DNA of 64,000 nt, taken from assembly GCA_020692215.1 (NCBI GenBank), contig JAIMKW010000002.1:124001-188000 (forward strand), written 5' to 3'. Shown here piece after piece: positions 17,219-26,360 of this stretch; the stretch's first letter is position 1; the number at the start of each line of letters is the position of its first letter. The notes under the pieces were generated by a model, which saw only the letters and a list, made by a program, of their open reading frames with translations, had not been told where the DNA came from and made no database searches. This DNA comes from Sandarakinorhabdus sp. GTDB taxonomy: Bacteria; Pseudomonadota; Alphaproteobacteria; Sphingomonadales; Sphingomonadaceae. A program made the position numbers and the translations under genes.

Positions 17219-17659
17219 ATGATTGAACTTGGCGCAGACGCGCTTTCCATCCTGCGTGCGGTGTTCGGCATGGGGTTGCTGACCCTGCTGATGTTCATCT
17301 GGATGTATGCGACACGGCTTCCCGCGTTCAGCAAGGCACAGCTTGATCCGCAGGAAGCCATGCACCCCGGCAGCTATCACGACCGGATACCCAGCGAAGT
17401 TCGGCGGGTGGCAGACAATTACAACCATCTGTTCGAGGCACCGACGCTGTTCTACGCGATTGCACTGGCAATCGTTGTCGCGGGGTTGGCAGACCCTGTG
17501 CATGCGCTGTGCGCCTGGGCCTATCTGGGCCTGCGGGTCGCCCATTCGCTGGTGCAGGCGACCGTGAACAAGGTTGCAGTGCGCTTTGGTCTCTTCGCAC
17601 TCAGCTGGGTTGCGCTTGGTATCATGATCGTGCGGGCGATGCTGGCCATCACGGGCTGA
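17219..17659 (+). CDS. MAPEG-family membrane protein
   Basis: 146 aa from the ATG at 17219, 8 nt after AAAAGG; an ATG 6 nt earlier is too close to that site. Four hydrophobic segments (about 10-32, 70-90, 92-110, 122-144). The conserved MAPEG loop is present as RVADNYNHLFEAPTLFYA, and LRVAHSLVQATVNKVAVRF matches the third-helix signature. Bacterial relatives of microsomal glutathione transferases; the substrate is unknown and catalysis is not proven for most. Confidence 0.88.
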   Translation: MIELGADALSILRAVFGMGLLTLLMFIWMYATRLPAFSKAQLDPQEAMHPGSYHDRIPSEVRRVADNYNHLFEAPTLFYAIALAIVVAGLADPVHALCAWAYLGLRVAHSLVQATVNKVAVRFGLFALSWVALGIMIVRAMLAITG

Positions 17660-17818
17660 GCGCCCGGAAGCCCGGCAATGCCATGGTTATCGGATCGAAT
17701 GGTTAATATTTTCTCTTTTGTCGGAAGAGCTTACAGGCGAACCGGTCAATCGACATCGCCCGCACCGCCATGTCGCTGTGTAGAGCTACCTGGCACAGTT
17801 CTTGCCCACTCTTCGGTT

Positions 17819-17839
17819 GTGCAGGCGGAGGGCCTGCAC
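17819..17839 (+). promoter_or_regulatory. Leader stem-loop of a PEPxxWA-CTERM gene
   Basis: GTGCAGGC, loop GGAGG, GCCTGCAC: a perfect 8-bp stem ending 17 nt before the ATG at 17857, just before the AGAAAGGG ribosome site. The CHRD/PEPxxWA gene at 26240 has a 10-bp stem at exactly the same distance. It could be an operator dyad or an RNA hairpin affecting translation or stability. Confidence 0.45.
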
Positions 17840-17856
17840 ACAGAGAAAGGGTGTAC

Positions 17857-18498
17857 ATGCGTTATCTTTTTATTTCGACCATAGCTGCGGCAAGCCTTGC
17901 CGGCACAGCCCATGCAGCCGTCCAGACCAGCTTCATGCCCGGCGGTTCCTCCGCAACTGCGGGCTTCACCATCATCGACACGTTCGACGATCTTTCAGGC
18001 GTCACGATCAACTCGGGCACTGTCATTGTCCAGTCGGTGAACAATGGGAGTGGCGCACCACCCGCCAATTCGGTTCCGTCGGGCACCAGCTACCTTTCGG
18101 TTCTTGGTGGCGCATCGGCGACCATCAATTTTGGTGCCAACACGACAGCCTTCCAGTTCGATTGGGGTTCGATCGACAGCTATAACACGCTGACCATTGC
18201 TTCGTCGGCGGGCAATCTGGTCATCGTGCCGGGCTCGGCGAGCTTCCCCAACGACGCCAATGGCAACCAGTTCCTGCCCAACACGAACGGCCTGTTCACT
18301 GTGTGGGGCGATGCCGGCGAAACATTCAGCTCCATCACGCTTGCGTCGAAATCGAATTCCTTCGAGATCGACAATCTTGCGGTCATGAGTGGTGCCGTGC
18401 CCGAACCAGCCACATGGGCGATGCTGATCACCGGCTTCGGCCTGGTGGGCTTCGCTGCCCGCCGCCGCCGGGAAACCATGGTGCACACGCACGCCTGA
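17857..18498 (+). CDS. PEPxxWA-CTERM secreted protein
   Basis: 213 aa, ATG 5 nt after GAGAAAGGG. Signal peptide about 1-21 (LFISTIAAASLAGTAHA). The mature part is Ser/Thr/Asn-rich with a predicted all-beta character, including FDDLSGVTINSGTVIVQSV and repeated Asn-Gly pairs, like many PEP-CTERM proteins with a jelly-roll fold. It ends with PEPATWAMLI, the hydrophobic helix TGFGLVGFAA and RRRR, the full sorting signal for an exosortase encoded elsewhere. No enzymatic motif seen. A strong terminator follows. Confidence 0.88.
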   Translation: MRYLFISTIAAASLAGTAHAAVQTSFMPGGSSATAGFTIIDTFDDLSGVTINSGTVIVQSVNNGSGAPPANSVPSGTSYLSVLGGASATINFGANTTAFQFDWGSIDSYNTLTIASSAGNLVIVPGSASFPNDANGNQFLPNTNGLFTVWGDAGETFSSITLASKSNSFEIDNLAVMSGAVPEPATWAMLITGFGLVGFAARRRRETMVHTHA

Positions 18499-18520
18499 GG
18501 GCGAAGCAGGACTGATCTGG

Positions 18521-18550
18521 AAAGGGGCCGGCGGCAACGCTGGCCCCTTT
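18521..18550. terminator. Bidirectional intrinsic terminator
   Basis: AAAGGGGCC, 12-nt loop, GGCCCCTTT with T and A tracts on the two sides. It lies between the PEPxxWA-CTERM gene (plus) and purL (minus), which converge here, and can serve both. Confidence 0.8.
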
Positions 18551-18581
18551 TACGGTTTCAATGCCGGATTGTGCGCTGGCG

Positions 18582-20759
18582 CTACCGCGCCATCAGGGTG
18601 GGGAAGAAGCCTTCACGGGCGATGCGCAGCTGGTCCAGCGATACCGCGCCGTGCCCATCGATCGCAAGGGTGTCGCCTCCGGAGCTGCCGATGCATTGCA
18701 GCGGAGCGGGGGCATTGTCGGGAAGCTGCGTGCCTGCTGGCACCGCGAGCAGATAGCGCGCCTGATCCTCACCGAACGCTGCACCCGCGATGGTTTCGGC
18801 TTGCGGCAAGGTTATGGTGGCGCCTGTTGTGCCGGCCAGCGCCATTTCGGCAAGCGCAACCAGAAGTCCGCCATCGGAGAGGTCGGTTGCAGCCTTCACC
18901 GTGCCGTCGAGGATGCAGGCGCGAACCCAATCACCAGTCCTGCGCTCGGCGGCCAGATCGACGGGCGGTGGCGGGCCTGCTTCAAGGCTGCGGCATTCGC
19001 GCAGCCACAGGGACTGGCCAAGATGGCCGCGAGCCTCGCCGATAAGCCAAAGGTCCGAGCCGGCAGGAAGAGCCGTGGAGACAGCATCTTGCCAATCCTG
19101 GATGAGCCCGACGCCGCCGATGGCCGGCGTTGGCAGGATTGCGGCACCGCCGCCGGTCGCCTTCGATTCGTTGTAGAGCGAGACATTCCCCGACACGACA
19201 GGGTAGTCGAGCGCTGTGCAGGCTTCGGCCATGCCCTCGATACAGCCGACCAGCTGGCCCATGACGGCAGGGTTGGTCGGCGCGGCGAAGTTCAGGCAGT
19301 TGGTGATGGCAAGCGGGGTTGCGCCCGTGGCGGTGATATTGCGCCAGGTTTCCACCACGGCCTGCTTGCCGCCCTCTCGCGGGTCGGCATTGCAATAACG
19401 CGGGGTGCAATCGGTTGTCAGGGCAAGGGCCTTTTGCGCGCCGTGCACACGGACAAGGGCCGCCGATGTGCCGGGGCGCTGGATGGTGTCGGCACCCACC
19501 ATATGATCATATTGTTCCCACACCCAGCGGCGCGAAGCCAGATCGGGCGAGGCGACGAGAGCCTCAAGATCGGCAAGGATATCCTTGCTGTCGGCGACCG
19601 GGCCAAGCGGAGCCGGCGCTGCCGGGAGCGTGTGGGGGCGATCATATTTCGGAGCTTCTTCGCCAATCGGGTCCAGCGGCAGGTCGCAGACGCGCTCGCC
19701 ATGCCAGTCGAGCTGGAGCCGGCCTGAATCCGTTACTTCGCCGATGATCGCGAAATCCAGATCCCATTTGCGGAAAATGGCTGCAGCCTCGTCCTCGCGG
19801 CCGGGCTTCAGAACCATCAACATGCGTTCCTGGGACTCCGACAGCATCATTTCATAGGGTGTCATGCCGGCTTCGCGGCAGGGCACATCCTCCATCCGCA
19901 ACACCAGGCCAACGCCGCCTTTCGATGCCATTTCGACCGAGGAGGAGGTGAGGCCGGCTGCGCCCATGTCCTGAATGGCGACGATGGCGTCTGTCGACAT
20001 CAGCTCGAGGCAGGCCTCAATCAGCAGCTTTTCCATGAATGGGTCGCCGACTTGCACCGTGGGGCGCTTTTCGTCCGTGTCCTCGCCGAACTCGGCTGAA
20101 GCCATGGTTGCGCCGTGGATGCCATCACGGCCGGTTTTCGAACCGACATAGACCACAGGATTGCCGATTCCGGCCGCTGCCGAATAGAAGATCTTGTCGC
20201 TTTTCGCGATGCCGACTGTCATCGCATTCACCAGTATGTTGCCGTTGTAGGCAGGGTGGAAATTCACTTCCCCGCCCACTGTCGGCACGCCAACACAATT
20301 GCCATAGCCGCCGATCCCGGCGACCACGCCGCGCAGCAGCTGGCGGGTCTTGGGGTGGTCTGCCGCGCCGAAGCGCAGGGCGTTCAGGTTGGCGACCGGG
20401 CGTGCCCCCATGGTGAACACATCCCGCATGATCCCGCCGACGCCCGTTGCGGCCCCCTGATAGGGTTCGATGAAGCTCGGGTGGTTGTGGCTTTCCATCT
20501 TGAAGATGGCGGCGTCGCCGTCTCCGATGTCGATCACACCGGCATTTTCGCCCGGCCCCTGGATCACCCAGGGCGCCTTTGTCGGCAGCTTGGCAAGGTG
20601 CATCCGAGACGACTTGTACGAGCAATGCTCGGACCACATCACCGAGAAGATGCCGAGCTCCAGCAGGTTGGGCTCACGGCCAAGGGCCTTGAGGATGCGG
20701 TCATATTCATCCGGGCTCAGCCCATGGCTGGCGACGAGGTCTGCGGTTATGGCGGTCAT
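18582..20759 (-). CDS. purL: Phosphoribosylformylglycinamidine synthase subunit PurL
   Basis: 725 aa, the small-type PurL used with PurS and PurQ. It shows [20 protein letters not shown] near the N-terminus, [33 protein letters not shown], the ATP-binding duplicated AIRS-like domains and a C-terminal [16 protein letters not shown]. It catalyses FGAR + Gln + ATP to FGAM. The start at 20759 has AGGAG 7 nt upstream. It is unlinked from purS/purQ (26-27 kb), though on the same strand and only 6 kb away. Divergent from ndh. Confidence 0.97.
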   Translation of the reverse strand: MTAITADLVASHGLSPDEYDRILKALGREPNLLELGIFSVMWSEHCSYKSSRMHLAKLPTKAPWVIQGPGENAGVIDIGDGDAAIFKMESHNHPSFIEPYQGAATGVGGIMRDVFTMGARPVANLNALRFGAADHPKTRQLLRGVVAGIGGYGNCVGVPTVGGEVNFHPAYNGNILVNAMTVGIAKSDKIFYSAAAGIGNPVVYVGSKTGRDGIHGATMASAEFGEDTDEKRPTVQVGDPFMEKLLIEACLELMSTDAIVAIQDMGAAGLTSSSVEMASKGGVGLVLRMEDVPCREAGMTPYEMMLSESQERMLMVLKPGREDEAAAIFRKWDLDFAIIGEVTDSGRLQLDWHGERVCDLPLDPIGEEAPKYDRPHTLPAAPAPLGPVADSKDILADLEALVASPDLASRRWVWEQYDHMVGADTIQRPGTSAALVRVHGAQKALALTTDCTPRYCNADPREGGKQAVVETWRNITATGATPLAITNCLNFAAPTNPAVMGQLVGCIEGMAEACTALDYPVVSGNVSLYNESKATGGGAAILPTPAIGGVGLIQDWQDAVSTALPAGSDLWLIGEARGHLGQSLWLRECRSLEAGPPPPVDLAAERRTGDWVRACILDGTVKAATDLSDGGLLVALAEMALAGTTGATITLPQAETIAGAAFGEDQARYLLAVPAGTQLPDNAPAPLQCIGSSGGDTLAIDGHGAVSLDQLRIAREGFFPTLMAR

Positions 20760-20881
20760 GCGCGGGCTCCTAGCCGACCCTGTGTGCGGTGTCATCAAGC
20801 CATGGTGGCAGCCATGGTGGAAACTGCCCCTTTGGCTTTGTGAACGGAGGGGTTAGGAACAGGCAAAATCGGGGGTGATGC

Positions 20882-22213
20882 ATGGCAGGACGGCGGACTG
20901 ACGGGAAGAAGACACAGATCGTTGTCGTGGGCGGCGGAGCAGGCGGGCTGGAGCTGGTGACGCGGCTTGGTTCAAAGCTGCCCCGCAATGCGTACGATAT
21001 CATTCTTGTGGACAAGAACCCGACCCACATCTGGAAGCCGCTGCTGCACGAAGTGGCCGCCGGCTCACTGGACGCCAATCTCGATGAGGTCGGCTATCGC
21101 AGCCACGCCTTCCGCTGGGGCTATCGCTATTTCGATGGCGCGCTGGAAGCGATCGACCGGGACTTGCAGGAGATCATCATTGCACCAATCCTGGATGAGG
21201 ATGGGCGCGAAGTCATCGGCCGCCACCGGATTCGCTACGACTATCTCGTGCTGGCAGTCGGTTCGGTTTCCAATGATTTCGGAACACCGGGTGTGCGCGC
21301 GCACTGCATGTCGCTGGAAAGCCGGATCGATGCCGACCGCTTTCGTCGCCGGCTGCTGAACCAGTGCCTGCGCGTTTCGCGCGCCATGGTGCGCGATCCG
21401 GCAACGGAAGCCTTCGCACGTGTCGCCATCGTAGGCGGCGGGGCGACCGGTGTGGAGCTGGCAGCCGAGCTCTATTCCGCCGCCGATGCTCTTGGCTATT
21501 ATGGCCTCGAAGTCTTTGATGCCGGGCGCCTGCAGGTTACGTTGATCGAGGCCGGACCGCGCATTCTCCCGGCGCTCCCCGACAAGCTGGCGGCGGCAGC
21601 CACAGCCGAACTCGAGGCTCTGGGCGTTCGCGTTCTGGCCGGCACGCAGGTGGTGGAGGCGACCGAAAGCGCGATTGTGACGAAAAACGGAGAAAGTATC
21701 GAGGCCGATATCCTGGTCTGGGCCGCAGGGGTAAAGGGCGCTGACTTCCTGAAGGATATCGGTGGGCTGGAAACCACCCGCAACAACCAGCTTGTCGTTC
21801 GCCCCACCCTGCAGACCAGCCGCGATGACAGGATTTTCGCAATCGGGGATTGTGCCTTCTTCCTGCCCGAGGGCGCAGAAAAGCCAATCCCGCCCAGAGC
21901 ACAGTCTGCGCACCAGATGGCAGATACCGTCTATCACAATGTTCGCGCCCTGATTGATCACAAGGCGCTGAAACCCTTTGTCTATCATGATAATGGCTCG
22001 CTGGTGAGCCTGGCGCGATACACCACGGTGGGAAGCCTGATGGGCAATCTTGTCGGCGGGCGCATGGCGATTGAAGGCCGGCTGGCACGGCTTGTCTATA
22101 CCTCGCTCTACCGGATGCACCTTGTTGCCATCCATGGCTGGCTGAAGGGATCGTCGCTGATGCTGGTAGGGCATGTGAACCAGGTGGTGCGGCCTAAGCT
22201 GAAGCTGCACTGA
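20882..22213 (+). CDS. ndh: Type II NADH:quinone oxidoreductase
   Basis: 443 aa. FAD-binding VVVGGGAGGLELVTRLG at about 14-30, THIWKPLLHEVAAGSLD (NDH-2 signature), NADH-binding VAIVGGGATGVELAAEL at about 180-196, FAIGDCAFF in the C-terminal FAD segment, and the amphipathic membrane-anchoring C-terminus with HMVAIHGWLKG-like sequence. It oxidises NADH and reduces quinone at the inner membrane without pumping protons. GGGGGTG precedes the ATG. Divergent from purL (122 bp between). Confidence 0.95.
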   Translation: MAGRRTDGKKTQIVVVGGGAGGLELVTRLGSKLPRNAYDIILVDKNPTHIWKPLLHEVAAGSLDANLDEVGYRSHAFRWGYRYFDGALEAIDRDLQEIIIAPILDEDGREVIGRHRIRYDYLVLAVGSVSNDFGTPGVRAHCMSLESRIDADRFRRRLLNQCLRVSRAMVRDPATEAFARVAIVGGGATGVELAAELYSAADALGYYGLEVFDAGRLQVTLIEAGPRILPALPDKLAAAATAELEALGVRVLAGTQVVEATESAIVTKNGESIEADILVWAAGVKGADFLKDIGGLETTRNNQLVVRPTLQTSRDDRIFAIGDCAFFLPEGAEKPIPPRAQSAHQMADTVYHNVRALIDHKALKPFVYHDNGSLVSLARYTTVGSLMGNLVGGRMAIEGRLARLVYTSLYRMHLVAIHGWLKGSSLMLVGHVNQVVRPKLKLH

Positions 22214-22393
22214 TGCCTATGGAGGAGGACTTTGCACAATGGCTGTGGAGAACCGCCCTGCTGGGCTGCGACGGAGTAGCACCTCTATCGGATGGAATGG
22301 GAGGGGAAGGCCCGCCCCGCCGGGTTGGACATCTCCCAGGGCATAGCTTGGGATGAACTGCACCCCCGGATGGACCCTTATGGCCCGGCAGGC

Positions 22394-23488
22394 TCAACCC
22401 TGCTGCAGCGCCAGTTTCAGGCCGGCAACCGCCTGACGGGCGGCAACCAGCGACTGTCCCTCCACCATCCCGCGCCAATGATCGGTGTTGGTGTAGAATG
22501 CGGCAAGCATCCGGGCCTTGATGGCCTGGCCTTCGGGAGACAGCGGGTCGCCATGGCCGTGTAGCCAGGCATCGGCGCGCAGCGCGTCGATGACCATGTT
22601 CGTGGGGACTGTTCCGAACTCAAGAGCGATCCCGGTCACCTCTGCATCCGGGAGCAGGGCGGGTGCGGCGCCCATCCAGTCGCCGCTCAGTTCGGCGGAT
22701 GCGCTTTCCGGGCCGCCGATCGGGGTTGCCGTCAGGCCGTGGCGGGCGCGGGCCCGGTTGGCGATGGCGCTTCCGTGCGGAGCAGAGATGATCGGCTCGC
22801 CATAGCCAGAAGGGCCGAGCCCGGTGTGGAAATCGATGATGGAGACATGGGCCGCATGGCCCAGCCGTTCGCGAAAGATGGCAGACAGGGTTTCACGGGA
22901 CCAGACAGGCGCAGTGCCGCCATAGAAAATGCCGCCGGGATGATGATATTGGCCACCGGAGATGGCTTTCATCAGCCCGGCTTCACCATGGCTCTTGATA
23001 TAGGCTGCGACGGCAGCCTTGTATCGCTGTTTCTGCGTTTCGTCCCATATGGATGGCACGATCACATCGGCCAGCGCATCGTAACCCGTATTGTCGGGCA
23101 GGGGTGCTGTGAAATCGATCCAGTTGCGATTGAGATCGACATTGTCCTCGTTCACCCTGCGCGTCCAGGCAAAGCCATGGGGGTTGATGGCATGCACCAT
23201 CAGCACCGCTACGCCGGTCGGCAGAAGCGCGGCCTCATTGCGTTCGAGCCAGGCCGATTGGGCGCCCGAGCCGCAATGCCCCTCAACACCGTGCGTGGCA
23301 GAGACCATGAGAAGAATGGCCGGCGCGTCTTTCGGGCCAATCCAGGCAAGGTCGGTTGCAAGTGCGCCATTATCCGGGCCGCGGCCGGGGTGCGGGATGG
23401 TTTCGATTGCGGCCCCCGCGCCCTTGGCCGCGGCCAGAAAACGGGCGCGGGCAACGGGATAGCCAGGGGCAAATGTGGCGTCTGGCAT
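22394..23488 (-). CDS. DUF2817 / M14-like metallopeptidase
   Basis: 364 aa from the ATG at 23488 (GGAG 5 nt upstream). The zinc-binding pattern of M14 carboxypeptidases is visible: a GVEGHCGSGAQ segment with H..G then E-rich strands, VNEDNVDLNRNWIDF, and the second metal His in SIIDFHTGLGPSGYGEP. The C-terminal half holds the likely catalytic Glu in TGIALEFGTVP. The family (DUF2817) is thought to act on peptides or aminoacyl conjugates; the substrate is unknown. No signal peptide, so it is cytoplasmic. Confidence 0.87.
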   Translation of the reverse strand: MPDATFAPGYPVARARFLAAAKGAGAAIETIPHPGRGPDNGALATDLAWIGPKDAPAILLMVSATHGVEGHCGSGAQSAWLERNEAALLPTGVAVLMVHAINPHGFAWTRRVNEDNVDLNRNWIDFTAPLPDNTGYDALADVIVPSIWDETQKQRYKAAVAAYIKSHGEAGLMKAISGGQYHHPGGIFYGGTAPVWSRETLSAIFRERLGHAAHVSIIDFHTGLGPSGYGEPIISAPHGSAIANRARARHGLTATPIGGPESASAELSGDWMGAAPALLPDAEVTGIALEFGTVPTNMVIDALRADAWLHGHGDPLSPEGQAIKARMLAAFYTNTDHWRGMVEGQSLVAARQAVAGLKLALQQG

Positions 23489-23559
23489 GGGCACTCCGGC
23501 TTCATCGGTCGTTGCATGTCTATCGCGATGCCAGTGCAAAGGACAGCGCCTGGAGCCGA

Positions 23560-24807
23560 CTATTCTTGGAATTCGGCGGCCTCCGGAATGCGGCCGAACG
23601 CGATTTTCGTGCCGATCAGGTTGAGTCTCCCTTCTGCAGTTGGGCCCAGTGTCACCGTATCACGGCCGAACCTTGTGTTGAGATGGTCCATCGCGTGGCT
23701 CAGCGCGGGTGTTCCCCGGCGCGTTGGTCGATCAAAGAGCGATGGCTGGACAGACCGGGAAGGCTGGATGTCGTCGAGTGTGACCGAGATGGTTCGCACC
23801 CGCCTGGAATTCAGCCTTACCTCCAACTGCAACCAGAGGTCGGCGAGCGCCTCGAGAAGAGGAAAGCTGTCATCGGTCGCGAGGATGCGCTTTGTTGCGT
23901 GCCAGTTGTCCCCGGCCTCGAAGCGTGCGCCCAGTGTGACATGCGCGGCGATGCAGTCTGCCTGGCGAAGGCGGCTTGCCGCCTTCAGCAGGAGGCGCCG
24001 CGCTGTAAGCCTGACGGTTTCCGGATCACGTGCTTGCGGTGCCAGCACATGGCTGTGACCGATGGAGTGCGATTGCTGCGGCCTTTCAGGCAGGTCGGTA
24101 CCATGGAGCGCCCACCACATCCGGCTGCCGACAACGGAACCCCATGCGCTGCCGGTTCGCTGCGGGCCTTCGGCCAGAAGCTGGGCGATGCTGGTGATGC
24201 CGCGATCATTGAGCCGCGATTCCATCCTTGCGCCGATTCCGGGAATATCCCCCAGTTTCAGGCCATGCAGCCGCTGGGGGAGATCTTCTGCCGCCAGCAG
24301 CGTCAGCCCGTCGGGCTTCTGCATATCAGATGCAATCTTTGCCAGCAGCCGTGACGGCGCAATCCCGACCGAGGATGTGAGGCATTCCCCCACATTGGCG
24401 CGGATACCGGCCTTGATCCTGCGGGCAAGCGCCATGGCCTGTTCAGCCCCGTTCTCGTTGTCGAGCAGGCGGCAGGCAACCTCATCGATCGAACAGACCG
24501 CGGTAACAGGGATATGCCGCCAGACCTCGGCGACAATTGCTTCGTGAAACTCCACATAGCGTTTGTGCCGTCCGCCAACGAAAATCAGGGCAGGGCAGCG
24601 GCGTTTTGCCTCCCCCACCTTCATTCCTGTCCGAATACCGAAGGCTTTGGCTTCGTAGCTCGCGGCAATGATTGTGCCAGAATTCACGGCTTCCGGCCCG
24701 ATTGCTATCGCGTTTCCCCGCAATTCCGGCCGAAGCTGTTGCTCAACGCTGGCAAAATAGCTGTTGAGATCGAGATAGAGCCAGCGAAGAGGACGGGTTC
24801 CGAACAT
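23560..24807 (-). CDS. Y-family DNA polymerase (Pol IV/UmuC type)
   Basis: 415 aa from the ATG at 24807; the frame is open further upstream, but a LexA operator sits at 24816-24830, so the start must be close. Catalytic residues are kept: YLDLNSYFASVEQQ (first Asp), and SIDEVACRL with the Asp-Glu pair. The helix-hairpin-helix GDIPGIGARMESRL and a C-terminal little-finger domain follow. It should synthesise DNA across lesions with low fidelity. Such proteins in sphingomonads are often misannotated as ImpB type VI proteins. No imuA or dnaE2 partner is adjacent. No Shine-Dalgarno is visible. Confidence 0.9.
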   Translation of the reverse strand: MFGTRPLRWLYLDLNSYFASVEQQLRPELRGNAIAIGPEAVNSGTIIAASYEAKAFGIRTGMKVGEAKRRCPALIFVGGRHKRYVEFHEAIVAEVWRHIPVTAVCSIDEVACRLLDNENGAEQAMALARRIKAGIRANVGECLTSSVGIAPSRLLAKIASDMQKPDGLTLLAAEDLPQRLHGLKLGDIPGIGARMESRLNDRGITSIAQLLAEGPQRTGSAWGSVVGSRMWWALHGTDLPERPQQSHSIGHSHVLAPQARDPETVRLTARRLLLKAASRLRQADCIAAHVTLGARFEAGDNWHATKRILATDDSFPLLEALADLWLQLEVRLNSRRVRTISVTLDDIQPSRSVQPSLFDRPTRRGTPALSHAMDHLNTRFGRDTVTLGPTAEGRLNLIGTKIAFGRIPEAAEFQE

Positions 24808-24815
24808 GGAAATAG

Positions 24816-24830
24816 GAACATAGCAAGAAC
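24816..24830 (-). promoter_or_regulatory. LexA (SOS) box upstream of the Y-family polymerase
   Basis: On the gene strand GTTCTTGCTATGTTC, an exact GTTC-N7-GTTC, ending 8 nt before the ATG. Same arrangement as the uvrD box. It predicts DNA-damage induction of the polymerase. Confidence 0.82.
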
Positions 24831-24898
24831 ATTCGGGCCGGTCAAAGGATTGCGCAGCGGGTTCAGGCTTGTATTGGTGCAAGAACCATGAGGATCAG

Positions 24899-25666
24899 AT
24901 GACCGAGCAGCGTGTGGATGGGTTGAAGGTGGATGTGCGGGCCGGCGTGCAGGCGGTCGAAGCCGGCGCGATCGAAGGCAAGCGCCTGAAATATTATGAT
25001 TACTGCATGGCAGCTTTCGCCGTCATCCTGATCTGTTCCAACCTGATTGGCGCAGGCAAGGTGGCGACTCTGGATCTACCGATGCTGGGCGCTGTTACCT
25101 TCGGCGCCGGCATCCTTTTCTTTCCGCTGTCCTATGTTCTGGGCGACGTGTTGACCGAGGTTTATGGCTATGCGCGCGCCCGGCGTGTGGTCTGGGTGGG
25201 CTTCGCCGCCAGCGTGTTCGCCGCCAGCATGGCGGCGCTCGTCGTAGCAATGCCACCCGCCGCCGACTGGACGGGGCAGGATGCCATTGCCCAGGTGCTG
25301 GGCCAGGCGCCGCGGATTTTTGCCGCTTCCATTCTCGCCTTCTGGGCCGGCGAATTCGCCAACGCCTTTGTGATGGCGCGCATGAAGGTGCTGACCGAAG
25401 GCCGTTGGCTGTGGACCCGCACCATCGGCTCCACCGTGGTGGGGCAGGGCGTGGATACGCTGATCTTCTACCCGCTCGCCTTCTGGGGCATCTGGGAGCC
25501 ATCGCTGATCATTACCGTGATGATCACCAATTATCTGCTGAAAGTAGGCTGGGAGGCGTTGCTGACGCCGGTGACCTACAAGGTCGTCAACACCATGAAG
25601 CGCCGCGAGGGACTGGACGTTTATGACGTGGAAACGGATTTCACGCCGTTCAGGACGAAGGTCTGA
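24899..25666 (+). CDS. yhhQ: Queuosine precursor transporter (YhhQ/VUT family)
   Basis: 255 aa, ATG 6 nt after GAGGA. About six membrane segments (about 35-235). Family signatures: YYDYCMAAFAVILICSNLIG, LGDVLTEVYGYARARRVVW, FWAGEFANAFVMARMKV and TVVGQGVDTLIFYPLAF. YhhQ proteins import queuosine precursors (preQ0/preQ1) for tRNA modification. The last 17 nt overlap the end of the convergent CHRD gene. The polymerase gene lies divergently upstream; the 91-bp gap also holds the LexA box. Confidence 0.92.
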   Translation: MTEQRVDGLKVDVRAGVQAVEAGAIEGKRLKYYDYCMAAFAVILICSNLIGAGKVATLDLPMLGAVTFGAGILFFPLSYVLGDVLTEVYGYARARRVVWVGFAASVFAASMAALVVAMPPAADWTGQDAIAQVLGQAPRIFAASILAFWAGEFANAFVMARMKVLTEGRWLWTRTIGSTVVGQGVDTLIFYPLAFWGIWEPSLIITVMITNYLLKVGWEALLTPVTYKVVNTMKRREGLDVYDVETDFTPFRTKV

Positions 25667-26240
25667 AGTTGCTCTCGCGCAAAATGCCAGTCCTGCATCG
25701 TAAAGCGCCGCCCACAAGCCCGAAGCCCAGGACCATCATGGCCCAGTTTGCGGGTTCGGGCACGGACGCGATCTGCCCGCGGATTTCGCCGCCCGGAAAT
25801 ATGCTGGTGTGCAGGTTGATGTAGGCAAAACTGGTGTCGAATGCGTCCAGAAGCCTGGCTCTGGCCAGGTCGGCCGTGCCACCACTTGCTGCCAGGAATG
25901 CTCCGATAAATGTTGAGCTCAACGACAGATCATACAGCGCCGCGTAGCTTCCTGTTGTCTCGCCTGTTGGCAGGTTCGTGAAGCCAATGGCGACGCCGGC
26001 ATTTGCGTCCGGGCCGACACAGCAATGGATGTGCCCTGCGACAAGCCCGGAGGTTAGATCGGCAAATTTGAATTCAACCAGAAGATCAGTGCCGGAGACC
26101 GTGAAGACTGCAGAGCCGCTTGCCGGGCTGGCAACCGGACTCACTTCGTTGTCGCCCGACAGGGTTGCGAAATATGTCATCGCGCTTGCCGGCGAAGCGG
26201 CAATCAGGACGCACGCTGCAGTGGCCAATACCCGTTTCAT
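25650..26240 (-). CDS. CHRD-domain PEPxxWA-CTERM secreted protein
   Basis: 196 aa. Signal peptide about 1-20 (LATAACVLIAASPASA). A CHRD domain (about 22-158) shows the typical ATLSGDNEVSPV, VAGHIHCCVG and AYINLHTSIFPGGEIRGQI motifs. The C-terminal sorting signal is PEPANWAMMV, helix LGFGLVGGAL, then RCRTG followed by about 12 further residues, longer than the usual short Arg tail. The extra tail coincides with the overlap into yhhQ. GGGGGAGAT precedes the ATG. Function of CHRD domains is not well established. Confidence 0.87.
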   Translation of the reverse strand: MKRVLATAACVLIAASPASAMTYFATLSGDNEVSPVASPASGSAVFTVSGTDLLVEFKFADLTSGLVAGHIHCCVGPDANAGVAIGFTNLPTGETTGSYAALYDLSLSSTFIGAFLAASGGTADLARARLLDAFDTSFAYINLHTSIFPGGEIRGQIASVPEPANWAMMVLGFGLVGGALRCRTGILRESNFRPSS

Positions 26241-26257
26241 GCTCGATCTCCCCCGTT

Positions 26258-26282
26258 GCTGGTCTGCGATCTGCAGACCAGC
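26258..26282 (-). promoter_or_regulatory. Leader stem-loop of the CHRD/PEPxxWA-CTERM gene
   Basis: GCTGGTCTGC, loop AGATC, GCAGACCAGC on the gene strand: a perfect 10-bp stem ending 17 nt before the ATG. The distance equals that of the stem upstream of the PEPxxWA-CTERM gene at 17857, although the stem sequences differ. Confidence 0.5.
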
Positions 26283-26360
26283 GCCGATTTAATTCTATAC
26301 CCTTGCGAAGTGCATCACAACGGGGGCGCGACTCCAGGGTTTGCGGCGGGTGGAATGGAC

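Noticed and set aside
18561..19727. 388-codon open frame opposite purL
   Set aside because: Antisense to PurL, no recognisable domain or ribosome site.
22213..22356. 47-codon frame starting at the ndh stop (TGATG)
   Set aside because: The overlap is suggestive, but the product is Gly/Pro/Arg-rich with no conserved look and is not needed to explain the 180-bp gap.
23560..24807. Type VI secretion ImpB gene
   Set aside because: The name is often attached to this polymerase family, but the motifs are those of a Y-family DNA polymerase and no type VI genes are nearby.
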